Part shown: piece by piece, positions 43,524 to 54,143 of the stretch
Position numbering within the stretch: the stretch's first letter is position 1
How the letters are laid out: every line of letters begins with the position of its first letter
DNA from: Blastobasis lacticolella
Lineage: Eukaryota; Arthropoda; Insecta; Lepidoptera; Blastobasidae
DNA length: 64,000 bases
Direction of reading: 5' to 3'
Assembly (NCBI GenBank): GCA_905147135.1
Contig: LR990040.1
Location: 25,247,857-25,311,856, forward strand
The notes under the pieces: generated by a model
Databases searched by the model: none
What the model saw: only the letters and a program-made list of their open reading frames with translations
What the model was told of the DNA's origin: nothing
Program-made: the position numbers and the translations under genes

Positions 43524-43936
43524 GCGCGCTCCACATGTTCGCCAAAACTTCCGGCGAAACTTTTGCCGGGACTTTGGTCGACCCTCTACATTCTCGCCTA
43601 TTAGGGATGTGGTGGTGTCAAAACGCGCGACATTTTATCGATTCATCGGTGTAATATCGATAATCTACTGTAAACAGGGTCACAGAGGTGATGGCAGCTT
43701 CTCTACTGTAATTACTTGATCAACTAATATCCTGGATCATGGTCAAGTGTACCCCGAACCTGTTACGGGAAAAAACGCTAGAAATATAAATATAAAATCG
43801 ATCGAATTGAGACGACAACAAACTATCTCTACTTAGTCTATGAAATAGGCGAGACATGCCAAACATGCACGGGACTACACGAATACTCCCTCTACATTCT
43901 CGTGTTCCCGCGGAACTGTCCATATGTGGAGCGCGC
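43524..43936 (+). mobile_element. TTAA-flanked MITE, copy R (413 bp)
   Basis: Mirror image of copy L, with TTAA at 43520-43523 and 43937-43940. On its outer side the flank is repeat E and not LTR, so copy R most likely arose by duplication-inversion of copy L and not by independent transposition. Confidence 0.82.
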
Positions 43937-43940
43937 TTAA

Positions 43941-44055
43941 TAACACGCGCGCTGCCATTGTTAACTAACCACAGACCAACAAACAAACAAGGACCAGCTA
44001 AAGAGTATCTAACCGATAGACATCTTATCACGACCAATGCCTCGATGCGCCGTCA
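43941..44055 (-). mobile_element. Terminal repeat E, copy 3, second part
   Basis: Matches the outer third of E in reverse complement (gctgccattgttaactaacc through ctcgatgcgccgtca). It completes the repeat cut at 36763. The outer boundary at ccgtca agrees with the other copies. Confidence 0.85.
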
Positions 44056-45862
44056 TGTACATCACCCCCCGCGCCCAAGCCGCAGGGGTACCACCGCATT
44101 CCGTCGCGCCCGCCGCGTTACCCGCTCGCGCCGCCCATGCGGCTGCTAGAGCGCCCACGCAGGCGACCACAAATGCGCCCCCGCCCGCGTCGCCCGCCTC
44201 CGTTGCCTATACAACGCCCGCCGCGACGCCTGCAGCCACCACCAGCCCGCTACAAGCCGCCCCGTCCACCAACTTAAGTTGGTCGCAGATGGGACGCCCG
44301 CCAGCGACGCGCCCGCGACCGGACAGCTTCGACGAGAGCGCCGTCGAGAACGCCAAGAGGCCATGCCCCGAGGCCACTCCGACGCCTTCGACGTCGCGCG
44401 TCCACCCGCCGCCGCACTCACTCTACAGCAGCGTCGACTATCCATCGATGGAATTTAATCCGACGATGGACTCGACGCGCTACACCGAAGTCCGCCGTAG
44501 CTACGCCGAACTGGCGGCATCCCCGCCGCCCGCGCGCCGCGCTACACCCCCGCAGCAGCCCACTAAGCCACCGCAGCCCGAAGAATCGGACCCGAAGCCC
44601 CATAGAAGCGCCTACCCACCAATCGTGGTGGAAAATCTGCCGAACTGGACCAACCACCTCGCGCAGATTAAGGAGCGACTAGCCCACACGCCCCACGCGA
44701 GGGCGTACAAGACCGGAGTCCGCTTCCTACCACGCGGAGCCGACGAGTTTCGCGTAATACAGCGGTATTTAATTGACGCCCGCCGAGAGGACCCTGGTGT
44801 GCAGTTCGTCTGTTACACTCCTGCAAGCGAACTGCCCACCAAGGTAGCAATCCGAGGACTGCCCCGAGACACGCCAGCAGACCTGCTGGCCGAAGACCTC
44901 CGCAAGCACGGCTACGAGCTTGTGCACAGCCGCAACATCGCTGCGAAGAACGGCAGATCTGGCTGCCTTATCTTCGCACAGCTCAGGCACCTATCACTCG
45001 GGGACTTAGGTCGCCTATACACCATCACCGAGCTCCTGTGCATGCCCGGCGTCACGATTGAGGGGTGGCGCGGGCGCCAGGGGCCCGCACAGTGCCACCG
45101 CTGCCAAGGCTTCGGGCACTCGTCGAAGACATGCTTTAGAGCCGCGCGCTGTGTGCGCTGCACTCGAACTGCAGAGGAGAGCACACGGCGAACGATCGCC
45201 GCTGCCCCCGACTACGCCGCGAGGCCAGACGGCGAGGCAAGCCGATGCCGCCGCCGCTCCCCGGATGGGTAGTAGCGACGCCTCCCCCGCAACCCTCGAA
45301 GACCTACGCTACACTGCAGCCGCCAGCGAACTCGGTCCCGACCCGCGACGCCGTCCCCACGAGAGCGACGCGCCGCCGAGGAGGGAGAAACCGGCGCCGC
45401 GGCTTACCAACGCCCGCAGCGACCGCTCGCAACGCCGAACAGCGTGCGACCGCCGGCCTGCCACTACGCACCGTGGCGCTAGCCGCGCCTCGCGCGCGGC
45501 CGGCCGCCCCCCCGCCCCCTCGCCCCGCCGCTCTATCACAGCGCGGCCAACTGACTACGGCCAGGCCCGCCGCGGACGCTCCGACGCAAGACGTAGGGCG
45601 CGATTGCGCCGCAGCGCCCGCGCGTAGAGAAGCCAGCCCACCTTCACCAAGAAGACCACCGACCGAAGCGTGTGCTAGATGCGACCGCACCGCTTCCGAG
45701 CTAATCCGGGTCATCAACGCCGTCAGAGAAATCTGCGTGGGGCTCCGCGTCGCACTCGAAAGGGGAGCAGACGCGAGCCCGGTCCTAGACGAAGGCATCC
45801 GGATCCTGTGGGAGCTCGAGATGCCCCTGGGGACCGTTGATGACCAACAACACCTGGAGTGA
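44056..45862 (+). pseudogene. Jockey-type non-LTR retrotransposon ORF1 (Gag-like), one frameshift
   Basis: A very GC-rich frame opens before 44094 and encodes an Ala/Pro-rich N-terminal part. An RRM/PRE_C2HC-like domain follows (NLPNWTNHLAQIKERL near 44640, VAIRGLPRDTPADLLAEDL near 44846), then a CCHC knuckle, CHRCQGFGHSSKTC, at about 45097-45138. A frameshift near 45160 puts the second knuckle (CRGEHTANDRRCP) and the remaining 230 residues in the next frame, ending at the TGA at 45860-45862. ORF1 proteins of this kind bind element RNA. No endonuclease or reverse transcriptase follows. The base composition differs sharply from the surrounding DNA. Confidence 0.82.
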
Positions 45863-46078
45863 GCCACAACGGCTCCTCGCCCAATGACCGGCCAGGTTGT
45901 GTCCTGACCGAGAAGCAGCCCGGGCAAGAGAGAAAATCTCAAACGCCCGCAAACCTCTCCCCCGCAAATATTGGGAGAAGAAGACCCGTGTAGTACATCA
46001 CTGAATGAAATCCGCTTAAGACCGGGTGAATGATGTATACGAAAGACCCGAAAGCAGGTGACAGCTTGTTATGCTATG

Positions 46079-46646
46079 CAGGGTTGCCAGATTGGGGGCT
46101 TATTTCGCAATTTTAGGAATAAAATTGACTTGGAGAAAAACTGTGGAAACAGAAGTTCTAAAAACTTGATTCCAGTGCCAGAAAACCCTTAAACAAAAAA
46201 ATGTGGACCATTTAAACTAGTGATGGGACTAGAATTGAATATTATTCGAATCGTCCGGTAAAAATTCGAATAACGATTAGAACTAACCCTTGATTCGAAT
46301 TGATTTATGACTTTAATCGACATTATGATTCGAATCAATATGAATAGATAAATATAAATAAAAATACGTGAACCTACTGCCAAAATGATAAAACGGTTTA
46401 ATAGCGAAAACGTCTACTCAACCGAAGACGAAGACATTGAAATGTTAAATTTGTTTAGTGAAATTTAAGTACTTAACTTTCATTTATTTTATTAAAAAAA
46501 GACGAATAAATAATGTGTTTATTGTACCTACTTATTTGTTAATTAAACCAAATCAAGTTTGGGGGTTTTTTCTGAATAATATATCATTTTGGGGAAAAAT
46601 AATTATGAATCTTGGGAAATATGAGAAAATGCATTTGGCAACCCTG
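46079..46646. mobile_element. Non-autonomous hAT element, 568 bp
   Basis: Ends cagggttgcca and tggcaaccctg are perfect 11-bp inverted repeats. The flanks atgctatg (46071-46078) and atgctttg (46647-46654) are an 8-bp duplication with one change. Subterminal attcgaat-type motifs occur at about 46240-46340. It codes for nothing recognisable. Confidence 0.85.
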
Positions 46647-46689
46647 ATGCTTTGACAGATTGACAGTCGATTACAGCGTTGTCTTTTGG
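46647..46689 (+). repeat. Dispersed repeat used as hAT target (copy 2, left part)
   Basis: tgacagattgacagtcgatt and following bases match positions 5-42. The right part continues at 49804-49838 after the hAT. Confidence 0.85.
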
Positions 46690-49600
46690 TAGTGATGTGC
46701 CGAGTCGCCGTTTTGGTGGATCGAGTTGACTCGAGTCAGTTTATACGGTATTCGAATCATGACTCGATTCCCTCTACTCGAATTCTATGTTTGGTATTCG
46801 AATACTGACTCGAGTCCGGCTGGACTCGAGTCAGTATTTGAATTCCGGCTGGACTCGAATCAACCCTCATTACTGAGTCCTTTCTTCCTAATGTTGCGGT
46901 TGGCATCGACCTCAAAAGAAATATTGCTCATATCCGATTATGAAGAAACCCACGCTTCATGATTTTAAATATTTATGTATCTAAGTTATTATTTATCCCT
47001 TTTCAGTTATTTCGTTTGTGTTTTGAAGTCCGTTAAATTTTGTTTAAATTATTTTTTAATGAAAGATAATTAAAAACATTAAATAAAAACATAGAGCGTA
47101 GGAGTTCTATAGAGATAAACAAAAAACCATAATACAACATAATCAAATTTATTCACGTCGTAGAGTCTAGATACTATTAATTATTTCTTAGTCATTTGAG
47201 ATAGCTTTAAATAATCCTATAGATCTAAACACTAGACAGATACTATTAAGGTAAAAATAGTAAGCATTAAAATTTACATCAGCAAACCATTTTAATTTTA
47301 CAAAAAGTAGGTACATAAACTCAATAGCTCAGAATATAACATTTAGGAAGGTATCCATCTAAGCTACCTAAACTGTACTCACAGTCAATCCGTACATAAC
47401 TAAATTAATATATAAAAAACAAAATAGAGACAAGACAATAAAAGTTATTTGAAATAACTATTCAAAAAAAGGATTTGGTCAATCTTCTTAGACTCCAGTC
47501 TATTGCGGCGTTGGTTACATAAAAGTCCAGCCTTGGAGAAAACTCGTTCCGAAGGCACAGAAGTGGTTGGAATACATAAATACTTTAAAGCTATTTTATA
47601 TAGGCCTCTGTTGGTGATTTTGCGAAGTTCCCAAAATTTGAGTGGATTGGCTTTTCTATCCAAATACGGTAGCTCTACGTACTGTTTCACCTTAATAATT
47701 GCTGATGTTGTGGGGTTTTCCTTGCTTGAAAATTCCAACACCCTTTTATCTAATTGCTCCCATAAATTGTCGCCAGTCACCTCTGAAGTTATCTGCTGGG
47801 AATCTGAAAATGAAGTTGTAGGTGTTTCGAGACGTGAAGTAGATGGCAGTAGAGATCTATTTGGCACGGTCTGCAATTGAGCTTGAGATTCCTGTGTTTC
47901 CAATATCATCAACTCGTCAACAACAAATTTTTGAGCATTATCTGCATTTGTCTCGACGCCAAAACCAGCTTTCTTAAATCTTGGATCCATGAATGTTGCT
48001 TTAGCAACAGTTTTGTTAATCTCATGACCGCCAAATCTTCTATCGAAAACATCCAGTAATTTTATGTTTAATCTGCTAGCGACTTCGGAATTAGATCTGC
48101 AACTTGTTAGTGCTGTTTGTACGCCTCGAATAAGAGGTATAATGCAGGATAACGTTGGATATTGCTCGCCAGATATAATACCCGTCATTTGTTCCACAGG
48201 TTTTAACACGCAAAGGCACTCATGCACCTCGGTCCATTCGTCAGCGTTAAGATTATCTGGACAGCCAGGTAATGAAGAGATTGCAGCAGAAAGAGGTATC
48301 TTGACCTTATCGAGACGTTCCAGCATATAATACACCGAATTCCATCTGGTCTGGACATCTTGTTTTAGTTTTAAGGGTTCCAGCTGCATTTGTTCTTGAA
48401 CCTGTTTTAATTTATATGCAGCATTATTGCTTCTTTTGAAATAGGCTACTATTGCTCGGCACTTTTCAATCAATCGAATTAATAGTTCATTGTCTTTGAT
48501 GGTATCTTGAACCACCAAGTTTAAAGTATGAGCTGCACAACTGTGGTGACGTTTTTGCAAAATATCAACAACAGCCCTTTTTATATTAGCCGCATTATCA
48601 GTTGTAACGCAAATGATTTTGTCCAAAATGTTCCATTCGGTTTCACATATATCTTTCATTTCTCGAGCTATATTTTCTGATTATGGGTATCCTTAATTTC
48701 CCTGGTGGATAACGTTAAAGTTTTAAATTTGCCGTCATAAATGAAATGAATCGTCAGGGTCATGTAACTTTTGATGCTATCGGAGGTCCACAAGTCTGTT
48801 GTCAAAGCAATGTAATCTCTTACTTTAAGCATCTCTTGCGTAGCCTTTCTTGCCAAAGAATATTGCTCCGGAATTAATTTTTCCGAAAGAATCTTTCGCG
48901 AAGGTAGCTCATAATTAGGGTTAAGCGCACGAGTATACTCTTGAAAACCTGTATTTTCAACGACTTGAAGCGGTTGAAAATCAACACACACCATTCTTAG
49001 TAACGCTTTATCCACATTTTTAGAGTTCACCTTCATAGCTTGCTTAGACGGAAAAGTCATCTGAAGTTGCCGTTTACGTGCTGGTGGTACTGGTGGTGTT
49101 TCGCCAGCTGTCATTGACTGGGATAGATTGGAGTTCTTGTCCTCGTTGACTGGCGTTTGATCTCCAGAACCAGAAGCTACACTTAATAAATCGGAATCAC
49201 TTTGAGCGGAGGGAATAGTTGAAGAATTTTCAATCTGAGTCGAGTAAATAATAGGATGAGATTTTTTTAGGTGCTTTAACAAATTAGTTGTGTTTTTGAA
49301 ATCTTTAAATACGGAGTCACAGTTTTTGCACTTTATTTTATCGTCGTTCACTTTCTCAAAACACTTCCATACACCTGAGGTTTTTTTCGGCGCCATTATA
49401 TAATAAAGTTAATTACAATCAAATCACTTCACTTCTAGTATTAAAAAACAAATAAATTAATTTACTCAGTACTAACAATAACTGCTAACTGACACAAAAC
49501 AAACAAATCAAAACAAAAAGTTGCAGGTTCAAACTTGTTTGTATTGTTAGACCCGCGCCACTTCATTGCTTAAGTAAACAGTTTGCGAGTACGAGCGAGT

Positions 49601-49803
49601 TAACAAAACTCGTATACTAGACTCGAGTCAGTTGGACTCGCATAAGTAGAATCGAGTTAGCAAGTACGAATCGATTCTTCTCGAGTACCGGAATCGAGTC
49701 CGGCACTCGAGTACTCGAATCAAAATAAATTGGTATTCGAGTAAGCGAGTCCAAAGCAGGAATCGAGTCTGACTCGAGTCAAACCGTACTCGGCACATCA
49801 CTA
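46690..49803 (-). mobile_element. hAT transposon, 3,114 bp, nearly complete
   Basis: Perfect 16-bp terminal inverted repeats (tagtgatgtgccgagt at 46690-46705; complement at 49788-49803) and an exact 8-bp target duplication, tcttttgg, at 46682-46689 and 49804-49811. Many gactcgagtc-like motifs are packed into about 180 bp at each end (46720-46865 and 49615-49790), as expected for subterminal transposase sites. The transposase gene lies between, on the minus strand. Confidence 0.95.
47445..49396 (-). pseudogene. hAT transposase with N-terminal BED finger, one frameshift
   Basis: The gene starts at the ATG at 49394-49396 (MAPKKTSGVWKCFEKV). A BED zinc finger follows (CKNCDSVFKDF...LLKHLKKSH, residues about 23-50), then the TTDLWTSDSIKSYMTL segment of the catalytic core. 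This frame meets a stop at 48668. The protein goes on from about 48675 in the next frame (MKDICETEW onward) with VTTDNAANI, the cysteine/histidine insertion domain, and the C-terminal hAT dimerisation region (PLKFWEL, IPTTSVPSERVFSKAG, NQRRNRLESK). It ends at 47445. One missing base near 48675 explains the break. Combined length of about 650 residues is normal for ZBED/hAT transposases. Confidence 0.92.
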
Positions 49804-49811
49804 TCTTTTGG

Positions 49812-50947
49812 TATGATTTACGTACTATTTGGCCGACTGTCGTACTAAAATAATGGAAGAAAGGGTTGATTTTGGCCACCGGCACCAAAATAACCGTTTT
49901 CGTACAATTTTAAGAGCCCGGACGTACCTACTTTTTTCTACTGCTGGTAACACTGGTCGATTATGAGAGGTGGTCGTACGTGCGTGAGGAACGACATCAT
50001 CGCGCAAGACCTCCGTAGTCCGGCAGATTACAAGTTCGTCCGTATGTTGGCGCGTGAAATATTCAATCCCAACGACCACGGACGCGACCACACGTCTACG
50101 GCATCGCCCCGCACCATGCCCCGCGAGCTGCTGCGTTCCCCGTCCTTGAACGGGTGAGCCGGCCTCCGCTCCCCGTTAACTATCGGCACATCACGACTGC
50201 CTCCACTGGAAAACGGTCACCCAAAGTTTGTCCCATCCTAGATGCAGCCTGGCAATGGGGACCGCCTCACAGGCGCGCAGACCTCTCGACAAGTTCTTTA
50301 ATCTGCAGACGAATAAGAAATTCCATGCGCTCTGTCATACATGGGGGTTAGAGAATACCAAGGGGTATAATTCAAAAGAACTTAGAGCAATCGAGAAAAG
50401 GCACCCGGGAGGCCTACAATACGAGTGCCAGAAAAGGTTGGCGTCGTCTTCAAGTAAATCCATCCATAATGAATTCCGAACAGGCTGATTATGAACTGGA
50501 ATAAGTTACCACAAAGTGTTGTGACAGTGTCATCAGTGAACTCGTACAAAACAACCTAGACAATTGGTTGAAGTTCAATAAACAATCTGTGTATTGAAGT
50601 GAATTTGATGTGACTTTCAACAGTGCATGAAATAGACTCATCATTGTTTGGGTTTGTTGCTAGTCAAGTCTACAAGTTTGTGTCTCTTACTAATTTAAAT
50701 ACATGCAATAGAACTATATATTTTGAGTCAATACAATAAAAATGTAGTAGAAAATATATATTGTTTTAATAAAATGATATATGCCCCTGGTCTACAGAGG
50801 TTGTGTCTTGCATAAAATTAGTCACAACAAGCTCTTCAAGCAAAAGAGTACTTATTTATTATTTATTTAATGCTTTACATAGTATTTGTTAGTGTTTAGA
50901 CATACCTACAAACAGTATACATGTTATCACATTAAACAACTTTCATA
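49812..50947. other. No supported gene; mixed dispersed sequence
   Basis: From 49812 the target repeat runs on for about 27 bases and then becomes unclassified DNA. Open frames of 60-88 codons on both strands at 49825-50488 overlap one another and show no family motif. The rest is AT-rich. Confidence 0.4.
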
Positions 50948-51440
50948 GTAACCTCAAGTGGCTAATACATAATATACATACCATTTACTTACAAATTTAT
51001 TTTTTAATAAATGATTACTAGGTTGATTACTTTATATTGCTATTTATTTAACAAGAACAAAAATAATAATACCTTTTTATAAACATATGATATATTTTAT
51101 GATTACACCACAGTAATGAGGCGCCAATGGAGTTAAGGTATCCTAATCATAAGTGAGAGCTACCAGCTTCAAATCCCACTGCGGCCATGTACCAATGACA
51201 CTATTCTGCATTATGTACATTAGTTGAATACCAACCGATACTCTTATGGTGGTGGAAAATATAGTGATGAACCCTGCACATTCAGGCAACTGAATATGTA
51301 ATCATGTTTCAATCTTATCAGGTTCCCCTGGTCGCAGGGTCACAGAGGTCAGATGGGAGTTGCTCATGATGAGAGCAGGGTCGAGGCATATTAATATAAA
51401 CCATCCAAGAGGAGAGAGAAGAAAAAATTAGAATAATCAA
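50948..51440 (+). repeat. Tandem segmental duplication, copy A
   Basis: Matches 51985-52825 (minus its nested SINE) with moderate divergence. Shared anchors are catagtaacctc, the acaccacagtaatgagg motif and aaaccatccaagagga at the end. The offset is about 1.04 kb. Confidence 0.82.
51131..51385 (+). mobile_element. tRNA-derived SINE (family 2), copy lacking the A box
   Basis: Carries agttaaggtatcc, a B-box-like ttcaaatccc, ctgcggccatgtaccaatga and the body of family 2. About 16 bases containing the A box are missing compared with copy B. Confidence 0.8.
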
Positions 51441-51984
51441 GTATTGATTTATAATTATACATACCTACACACACACTCAAGCCCATATGCCATATAATAG
51501 GGGTAGGCAGATACTATTGAGTGTCATATGCTACAATCCTGAAACACCACTCTTGCAGCCTAGGGGACCATTATTTCTGTTATGTCTATCTGATTACTTA
51601 AATATAATTTACTGCCAAAGTTTGAGTTATAACATATAGGTAATTATCACTTCATAATATCTCCCACAGTTATTATCCATGTGCAGTTTGGATCTTTGTG
51701 ACTATTCAATTCTCCACATTTATTCAAGACCAAAAGTATAGTTATAAAAATAAATAGTGTAGCTCCCTATTAAATCAGGTTAGTATTTTTCCTCTAAAAT
51801 ACAGTATTAGTAAATTGAAACATAAATAAAATTAACTTGTGCCACATAGTCATGTAGATTTACCTAAGAATTCAAGTATTATTGGCTAAATATTCCTTCA
51901 AAGCATCGCTTTCTATCCCAAATTTCTTAATTGTATTTTCCGCACCTGAGGTTCCTTTAAGAATTCTTGTTTCTTTGTTTAAAC
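51441..51984. other. No gene seen; AT-rich
   Basis: Spacer between the two duplicated copies; nothing recognised. Confidence 0.4.
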
Positions 51985-52167
51985 TACTCATAGTAACCTC
52001 CGGTGGCTAATACATACCATTTACTTACAAATTGATTTTTTAAGGAATGGTCACTACATTGATTTCTTTATATTGCTATTATTTAACTAGAACAAAAAAA
52101 TAAACTTAAAACTTTTTTTAAACATATGATATATTTTATGGTTACACCACAGTAATGAGGCTCCAAC

Positions 52168-52770
52168 TGAGCGTTGGTGGCCGAGTAGTTAAGGTATCCT
52201 AATCATAAGTGAGAGCTACCGGCTTCAAATCCCACTGCGGCCATGTACCAATGACACTTTTCTGCGTTATGTACATTATTTGAATACCAACCGATGCTCT
52301 AATGGTGGTGGAAAACATAGTGATGAAACCTGCACATTCAGGCAACTGAATAAATAAATAATAATATAAATAATTGTGGACAAATTCACAAGGCGCCATC
52401 TAGCCCCAAAGTAAGTAAAACTTGTGTTATGGGTGCTAGATGACTGATAAACTAATTGTATACTATTAAATACGTACTTATTATACATGGAACACCCAGA
52501 CCCATAACAAAAATTAAAATTCATCATTTCAATTTCTGCCCGGCTGGGAATCAAACCCAGGACCTCTTGCGTGGCAGACCAGCATGTTGGCCACTGAATC
52601 ACTCAGGTCGTCAACAACTGAATATGTAATCATGATTCGGTCTGGTTCCCATGGTCACTGGTTCACAGAGGTCAGATGGGAGTTGCTCATGATGAGATCA
52701 TAGTCAAGGCGGACCCCAGGCCCTCGTGCGCGTGAGCACAGCTAGGACTTTAACACCAAGATGATATAAT
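52168..52770 (+). mobile_element. tRNA-derived SINE (family 2), copy B, interrupted
   Basis: Starts with gttggtggccgagtagttaa (A-box region) and a B-box-like ttcaaatccc. The tRNA-unrelated body runs through ggaaaacatagtgatgaaac, is cut at 52352, resumes at 52615 and ends near caccaagatgatataat. The body is shared with 61845-62185 and, inverted, 60880-61098. Confidence 0.85.
52353..52614 (-). mobile_element. tRNA-derived SINE (family 1) nested in family 2
   Basis: A minus-strand SINE with a 10-bp target duplication, caactgaata, at 52343-52352 and 52615-52624. The minus strand begins with the A-box region (tgattcagtggcc), then a B-box GGTTTGATTCCC, a body (ctagcacccataacacaag and so on) and an AT-rich tail at the left end. 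A second copy is at 59862-60119. Copy A of the duplication lacks it. Confidence 0.92.
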
Positions 52771-52825
52771 AAAAACATATTAATGTAAACCATCCAAGAG
52801 GAAGGAGGAGAAAAAATTTGAATAA

Positions 52826-53375
52826 TGACACACATTCTTCTGTATGTGTGTCACCTAACTCCTCCTAAATGGCTGGACAAATCTGGATGAAATTTTAAGT
52901 GTATACTTGAGCGAGTCACTTGATTGTGTAACATTTCATTTTTATGAACGTTCCCTTTATGTTTTTCAAGTAGATGATTGAGTAGGAGAATATTTATTAA
53001 GAGTACATCAACATTTTAATTTAATTTTTTCTCGTAGTTTCTGAAAACTAATGTTTGAAAATGTAAATAGTTCAAAATAAAAAAAACTATGTAAAAAGTT
53101 CAACAGCAAATATCAAAAACCTAACAATATCACAGCTTTTTTCAGTTTACCACAAGCTTTACAAACAAACACCCAGGACAATCATAAAAATCAAATGTAG
53201 TCCGAGGAAAAAAAAGCTAACTTAAAACACCTTCCAAATATCACAGAATTACATTAGTAGAAGCCTCTAGTAACAGTAACTTAAAGGAAATATAAAGATG
53301 AGAAAGCAGACACAAGATGAAGATGAAACAATACAAATCAAGTTTTCCCATTCCCACCCATTCCCTGATATAATT
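52826..53375. other. No gene seen
   Basis: AT-rich. The segment 52830-52950 has the look of a worn dispersed repeat, without defined ends. Confidence 0.35.
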
Positions 53376-54143
53376 ATAATAATACAACTTTTAACAAAAT
53401 CATATTAGAAACTATAACGAGTCTAAAAACATAAGAACCAGGCAGCAATTTATAAATGGATAGGCCCTAAAATTAAAAATATGTTTTTTTTATCCATAGA
53501 AAGCAAAATAAACTCTCCCACTCCATTAGCTAATTGAGTGTGATAGCCAAATAGTACGGCTCACACTTTAATCCCACTCAATCATAAAAATAAACTATAC
53601 AGGTAACCCTTGTAGTAAATCTACTTAGAATAAAGGTCACCACTTAGGACTACCTGATAGAAAGTATCCCTGTGGTGGTGGTGGACCTAGAAGCAAATGA
53701 TCTCCACCAAAAAAAAAATAACCCCCTCAAAACATCAGAGGATAAAAATTGCAGTAGCCTACTATACCTAAGAAACAAATAAAATGATAACAAACGCAAA
53801 CAAAGGATTAGGTTAAAACATAAAAATTAAAACTAAGTTTTTGGGCCGTTCACCGTCAACAGTGGTGACACTTTAAAATTTAGTGATCACATACTCATAT
53901 TATTTGTAGGGTAACCTCATGCCTCAGGAAAGTTATCCAGCCCATAAATTCTTACAACCCAGTTAGAGGGTCAGCTTAAAAATAAAAATAAAGTTTTTAT
54001 TTTGAAGCAGATGAAAAATTATTTTTAATTTTAGAGCCTAGCCATCTATAAATAGCTGCCTGGTTTTTATGTTTTTAGACTTACATATGGTTATAGTTTC
54101 TAATATAATTCAAACATTTTATGAAAAAGTTGTATTAGTAAAA
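53376..54143. repeat. Long inverted repeat enclosing about 0.5 kb
   Basis: Left arm at about 53376-53490 and right arm at about 54020-54143, roughly 80% matching. Shared are agaaactataac, gtctaaaaacataa, accaggcagc and taaaattaaaaat. It may be a MITE with long terminal repeats or two opposed copies of one element. No target duplication was found. Confidence 0.65.

Larger units (their letters stand above)
43044..43938. repeat. 895-bp near-perfect palindrome
   Basis: Bases at positions summing to 86982 pair across the whole span with no indel. I found one mismatch (near 43060/43922). The central loop is 13 bases, 43485-43497. Each arm holds one whole copy of the MITE described below plus the first 20 or so bases of the provirus LTR next to the centre (43461-43481 and 43501-43521). 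Confidence 0.93.
51985..52825 (+). repeat. Tandem segmental duplication, copy B
   Basis: Second copy of the block at 50948, enlarged by a SINE insertion at 52353-52614. Confidence 0.82.

Noticed and set aside
46213..46230. A further hAT start (tagtgatggga) inside the 568-bp hAT
   Set aside because: No matching inverted end or target duplication was found for it.
49825..50488. Cluster of 60-88-codon frames as a host exon
   Set aside because: The frames overlap on both strands, change every 150-200 bases and show no family motif.
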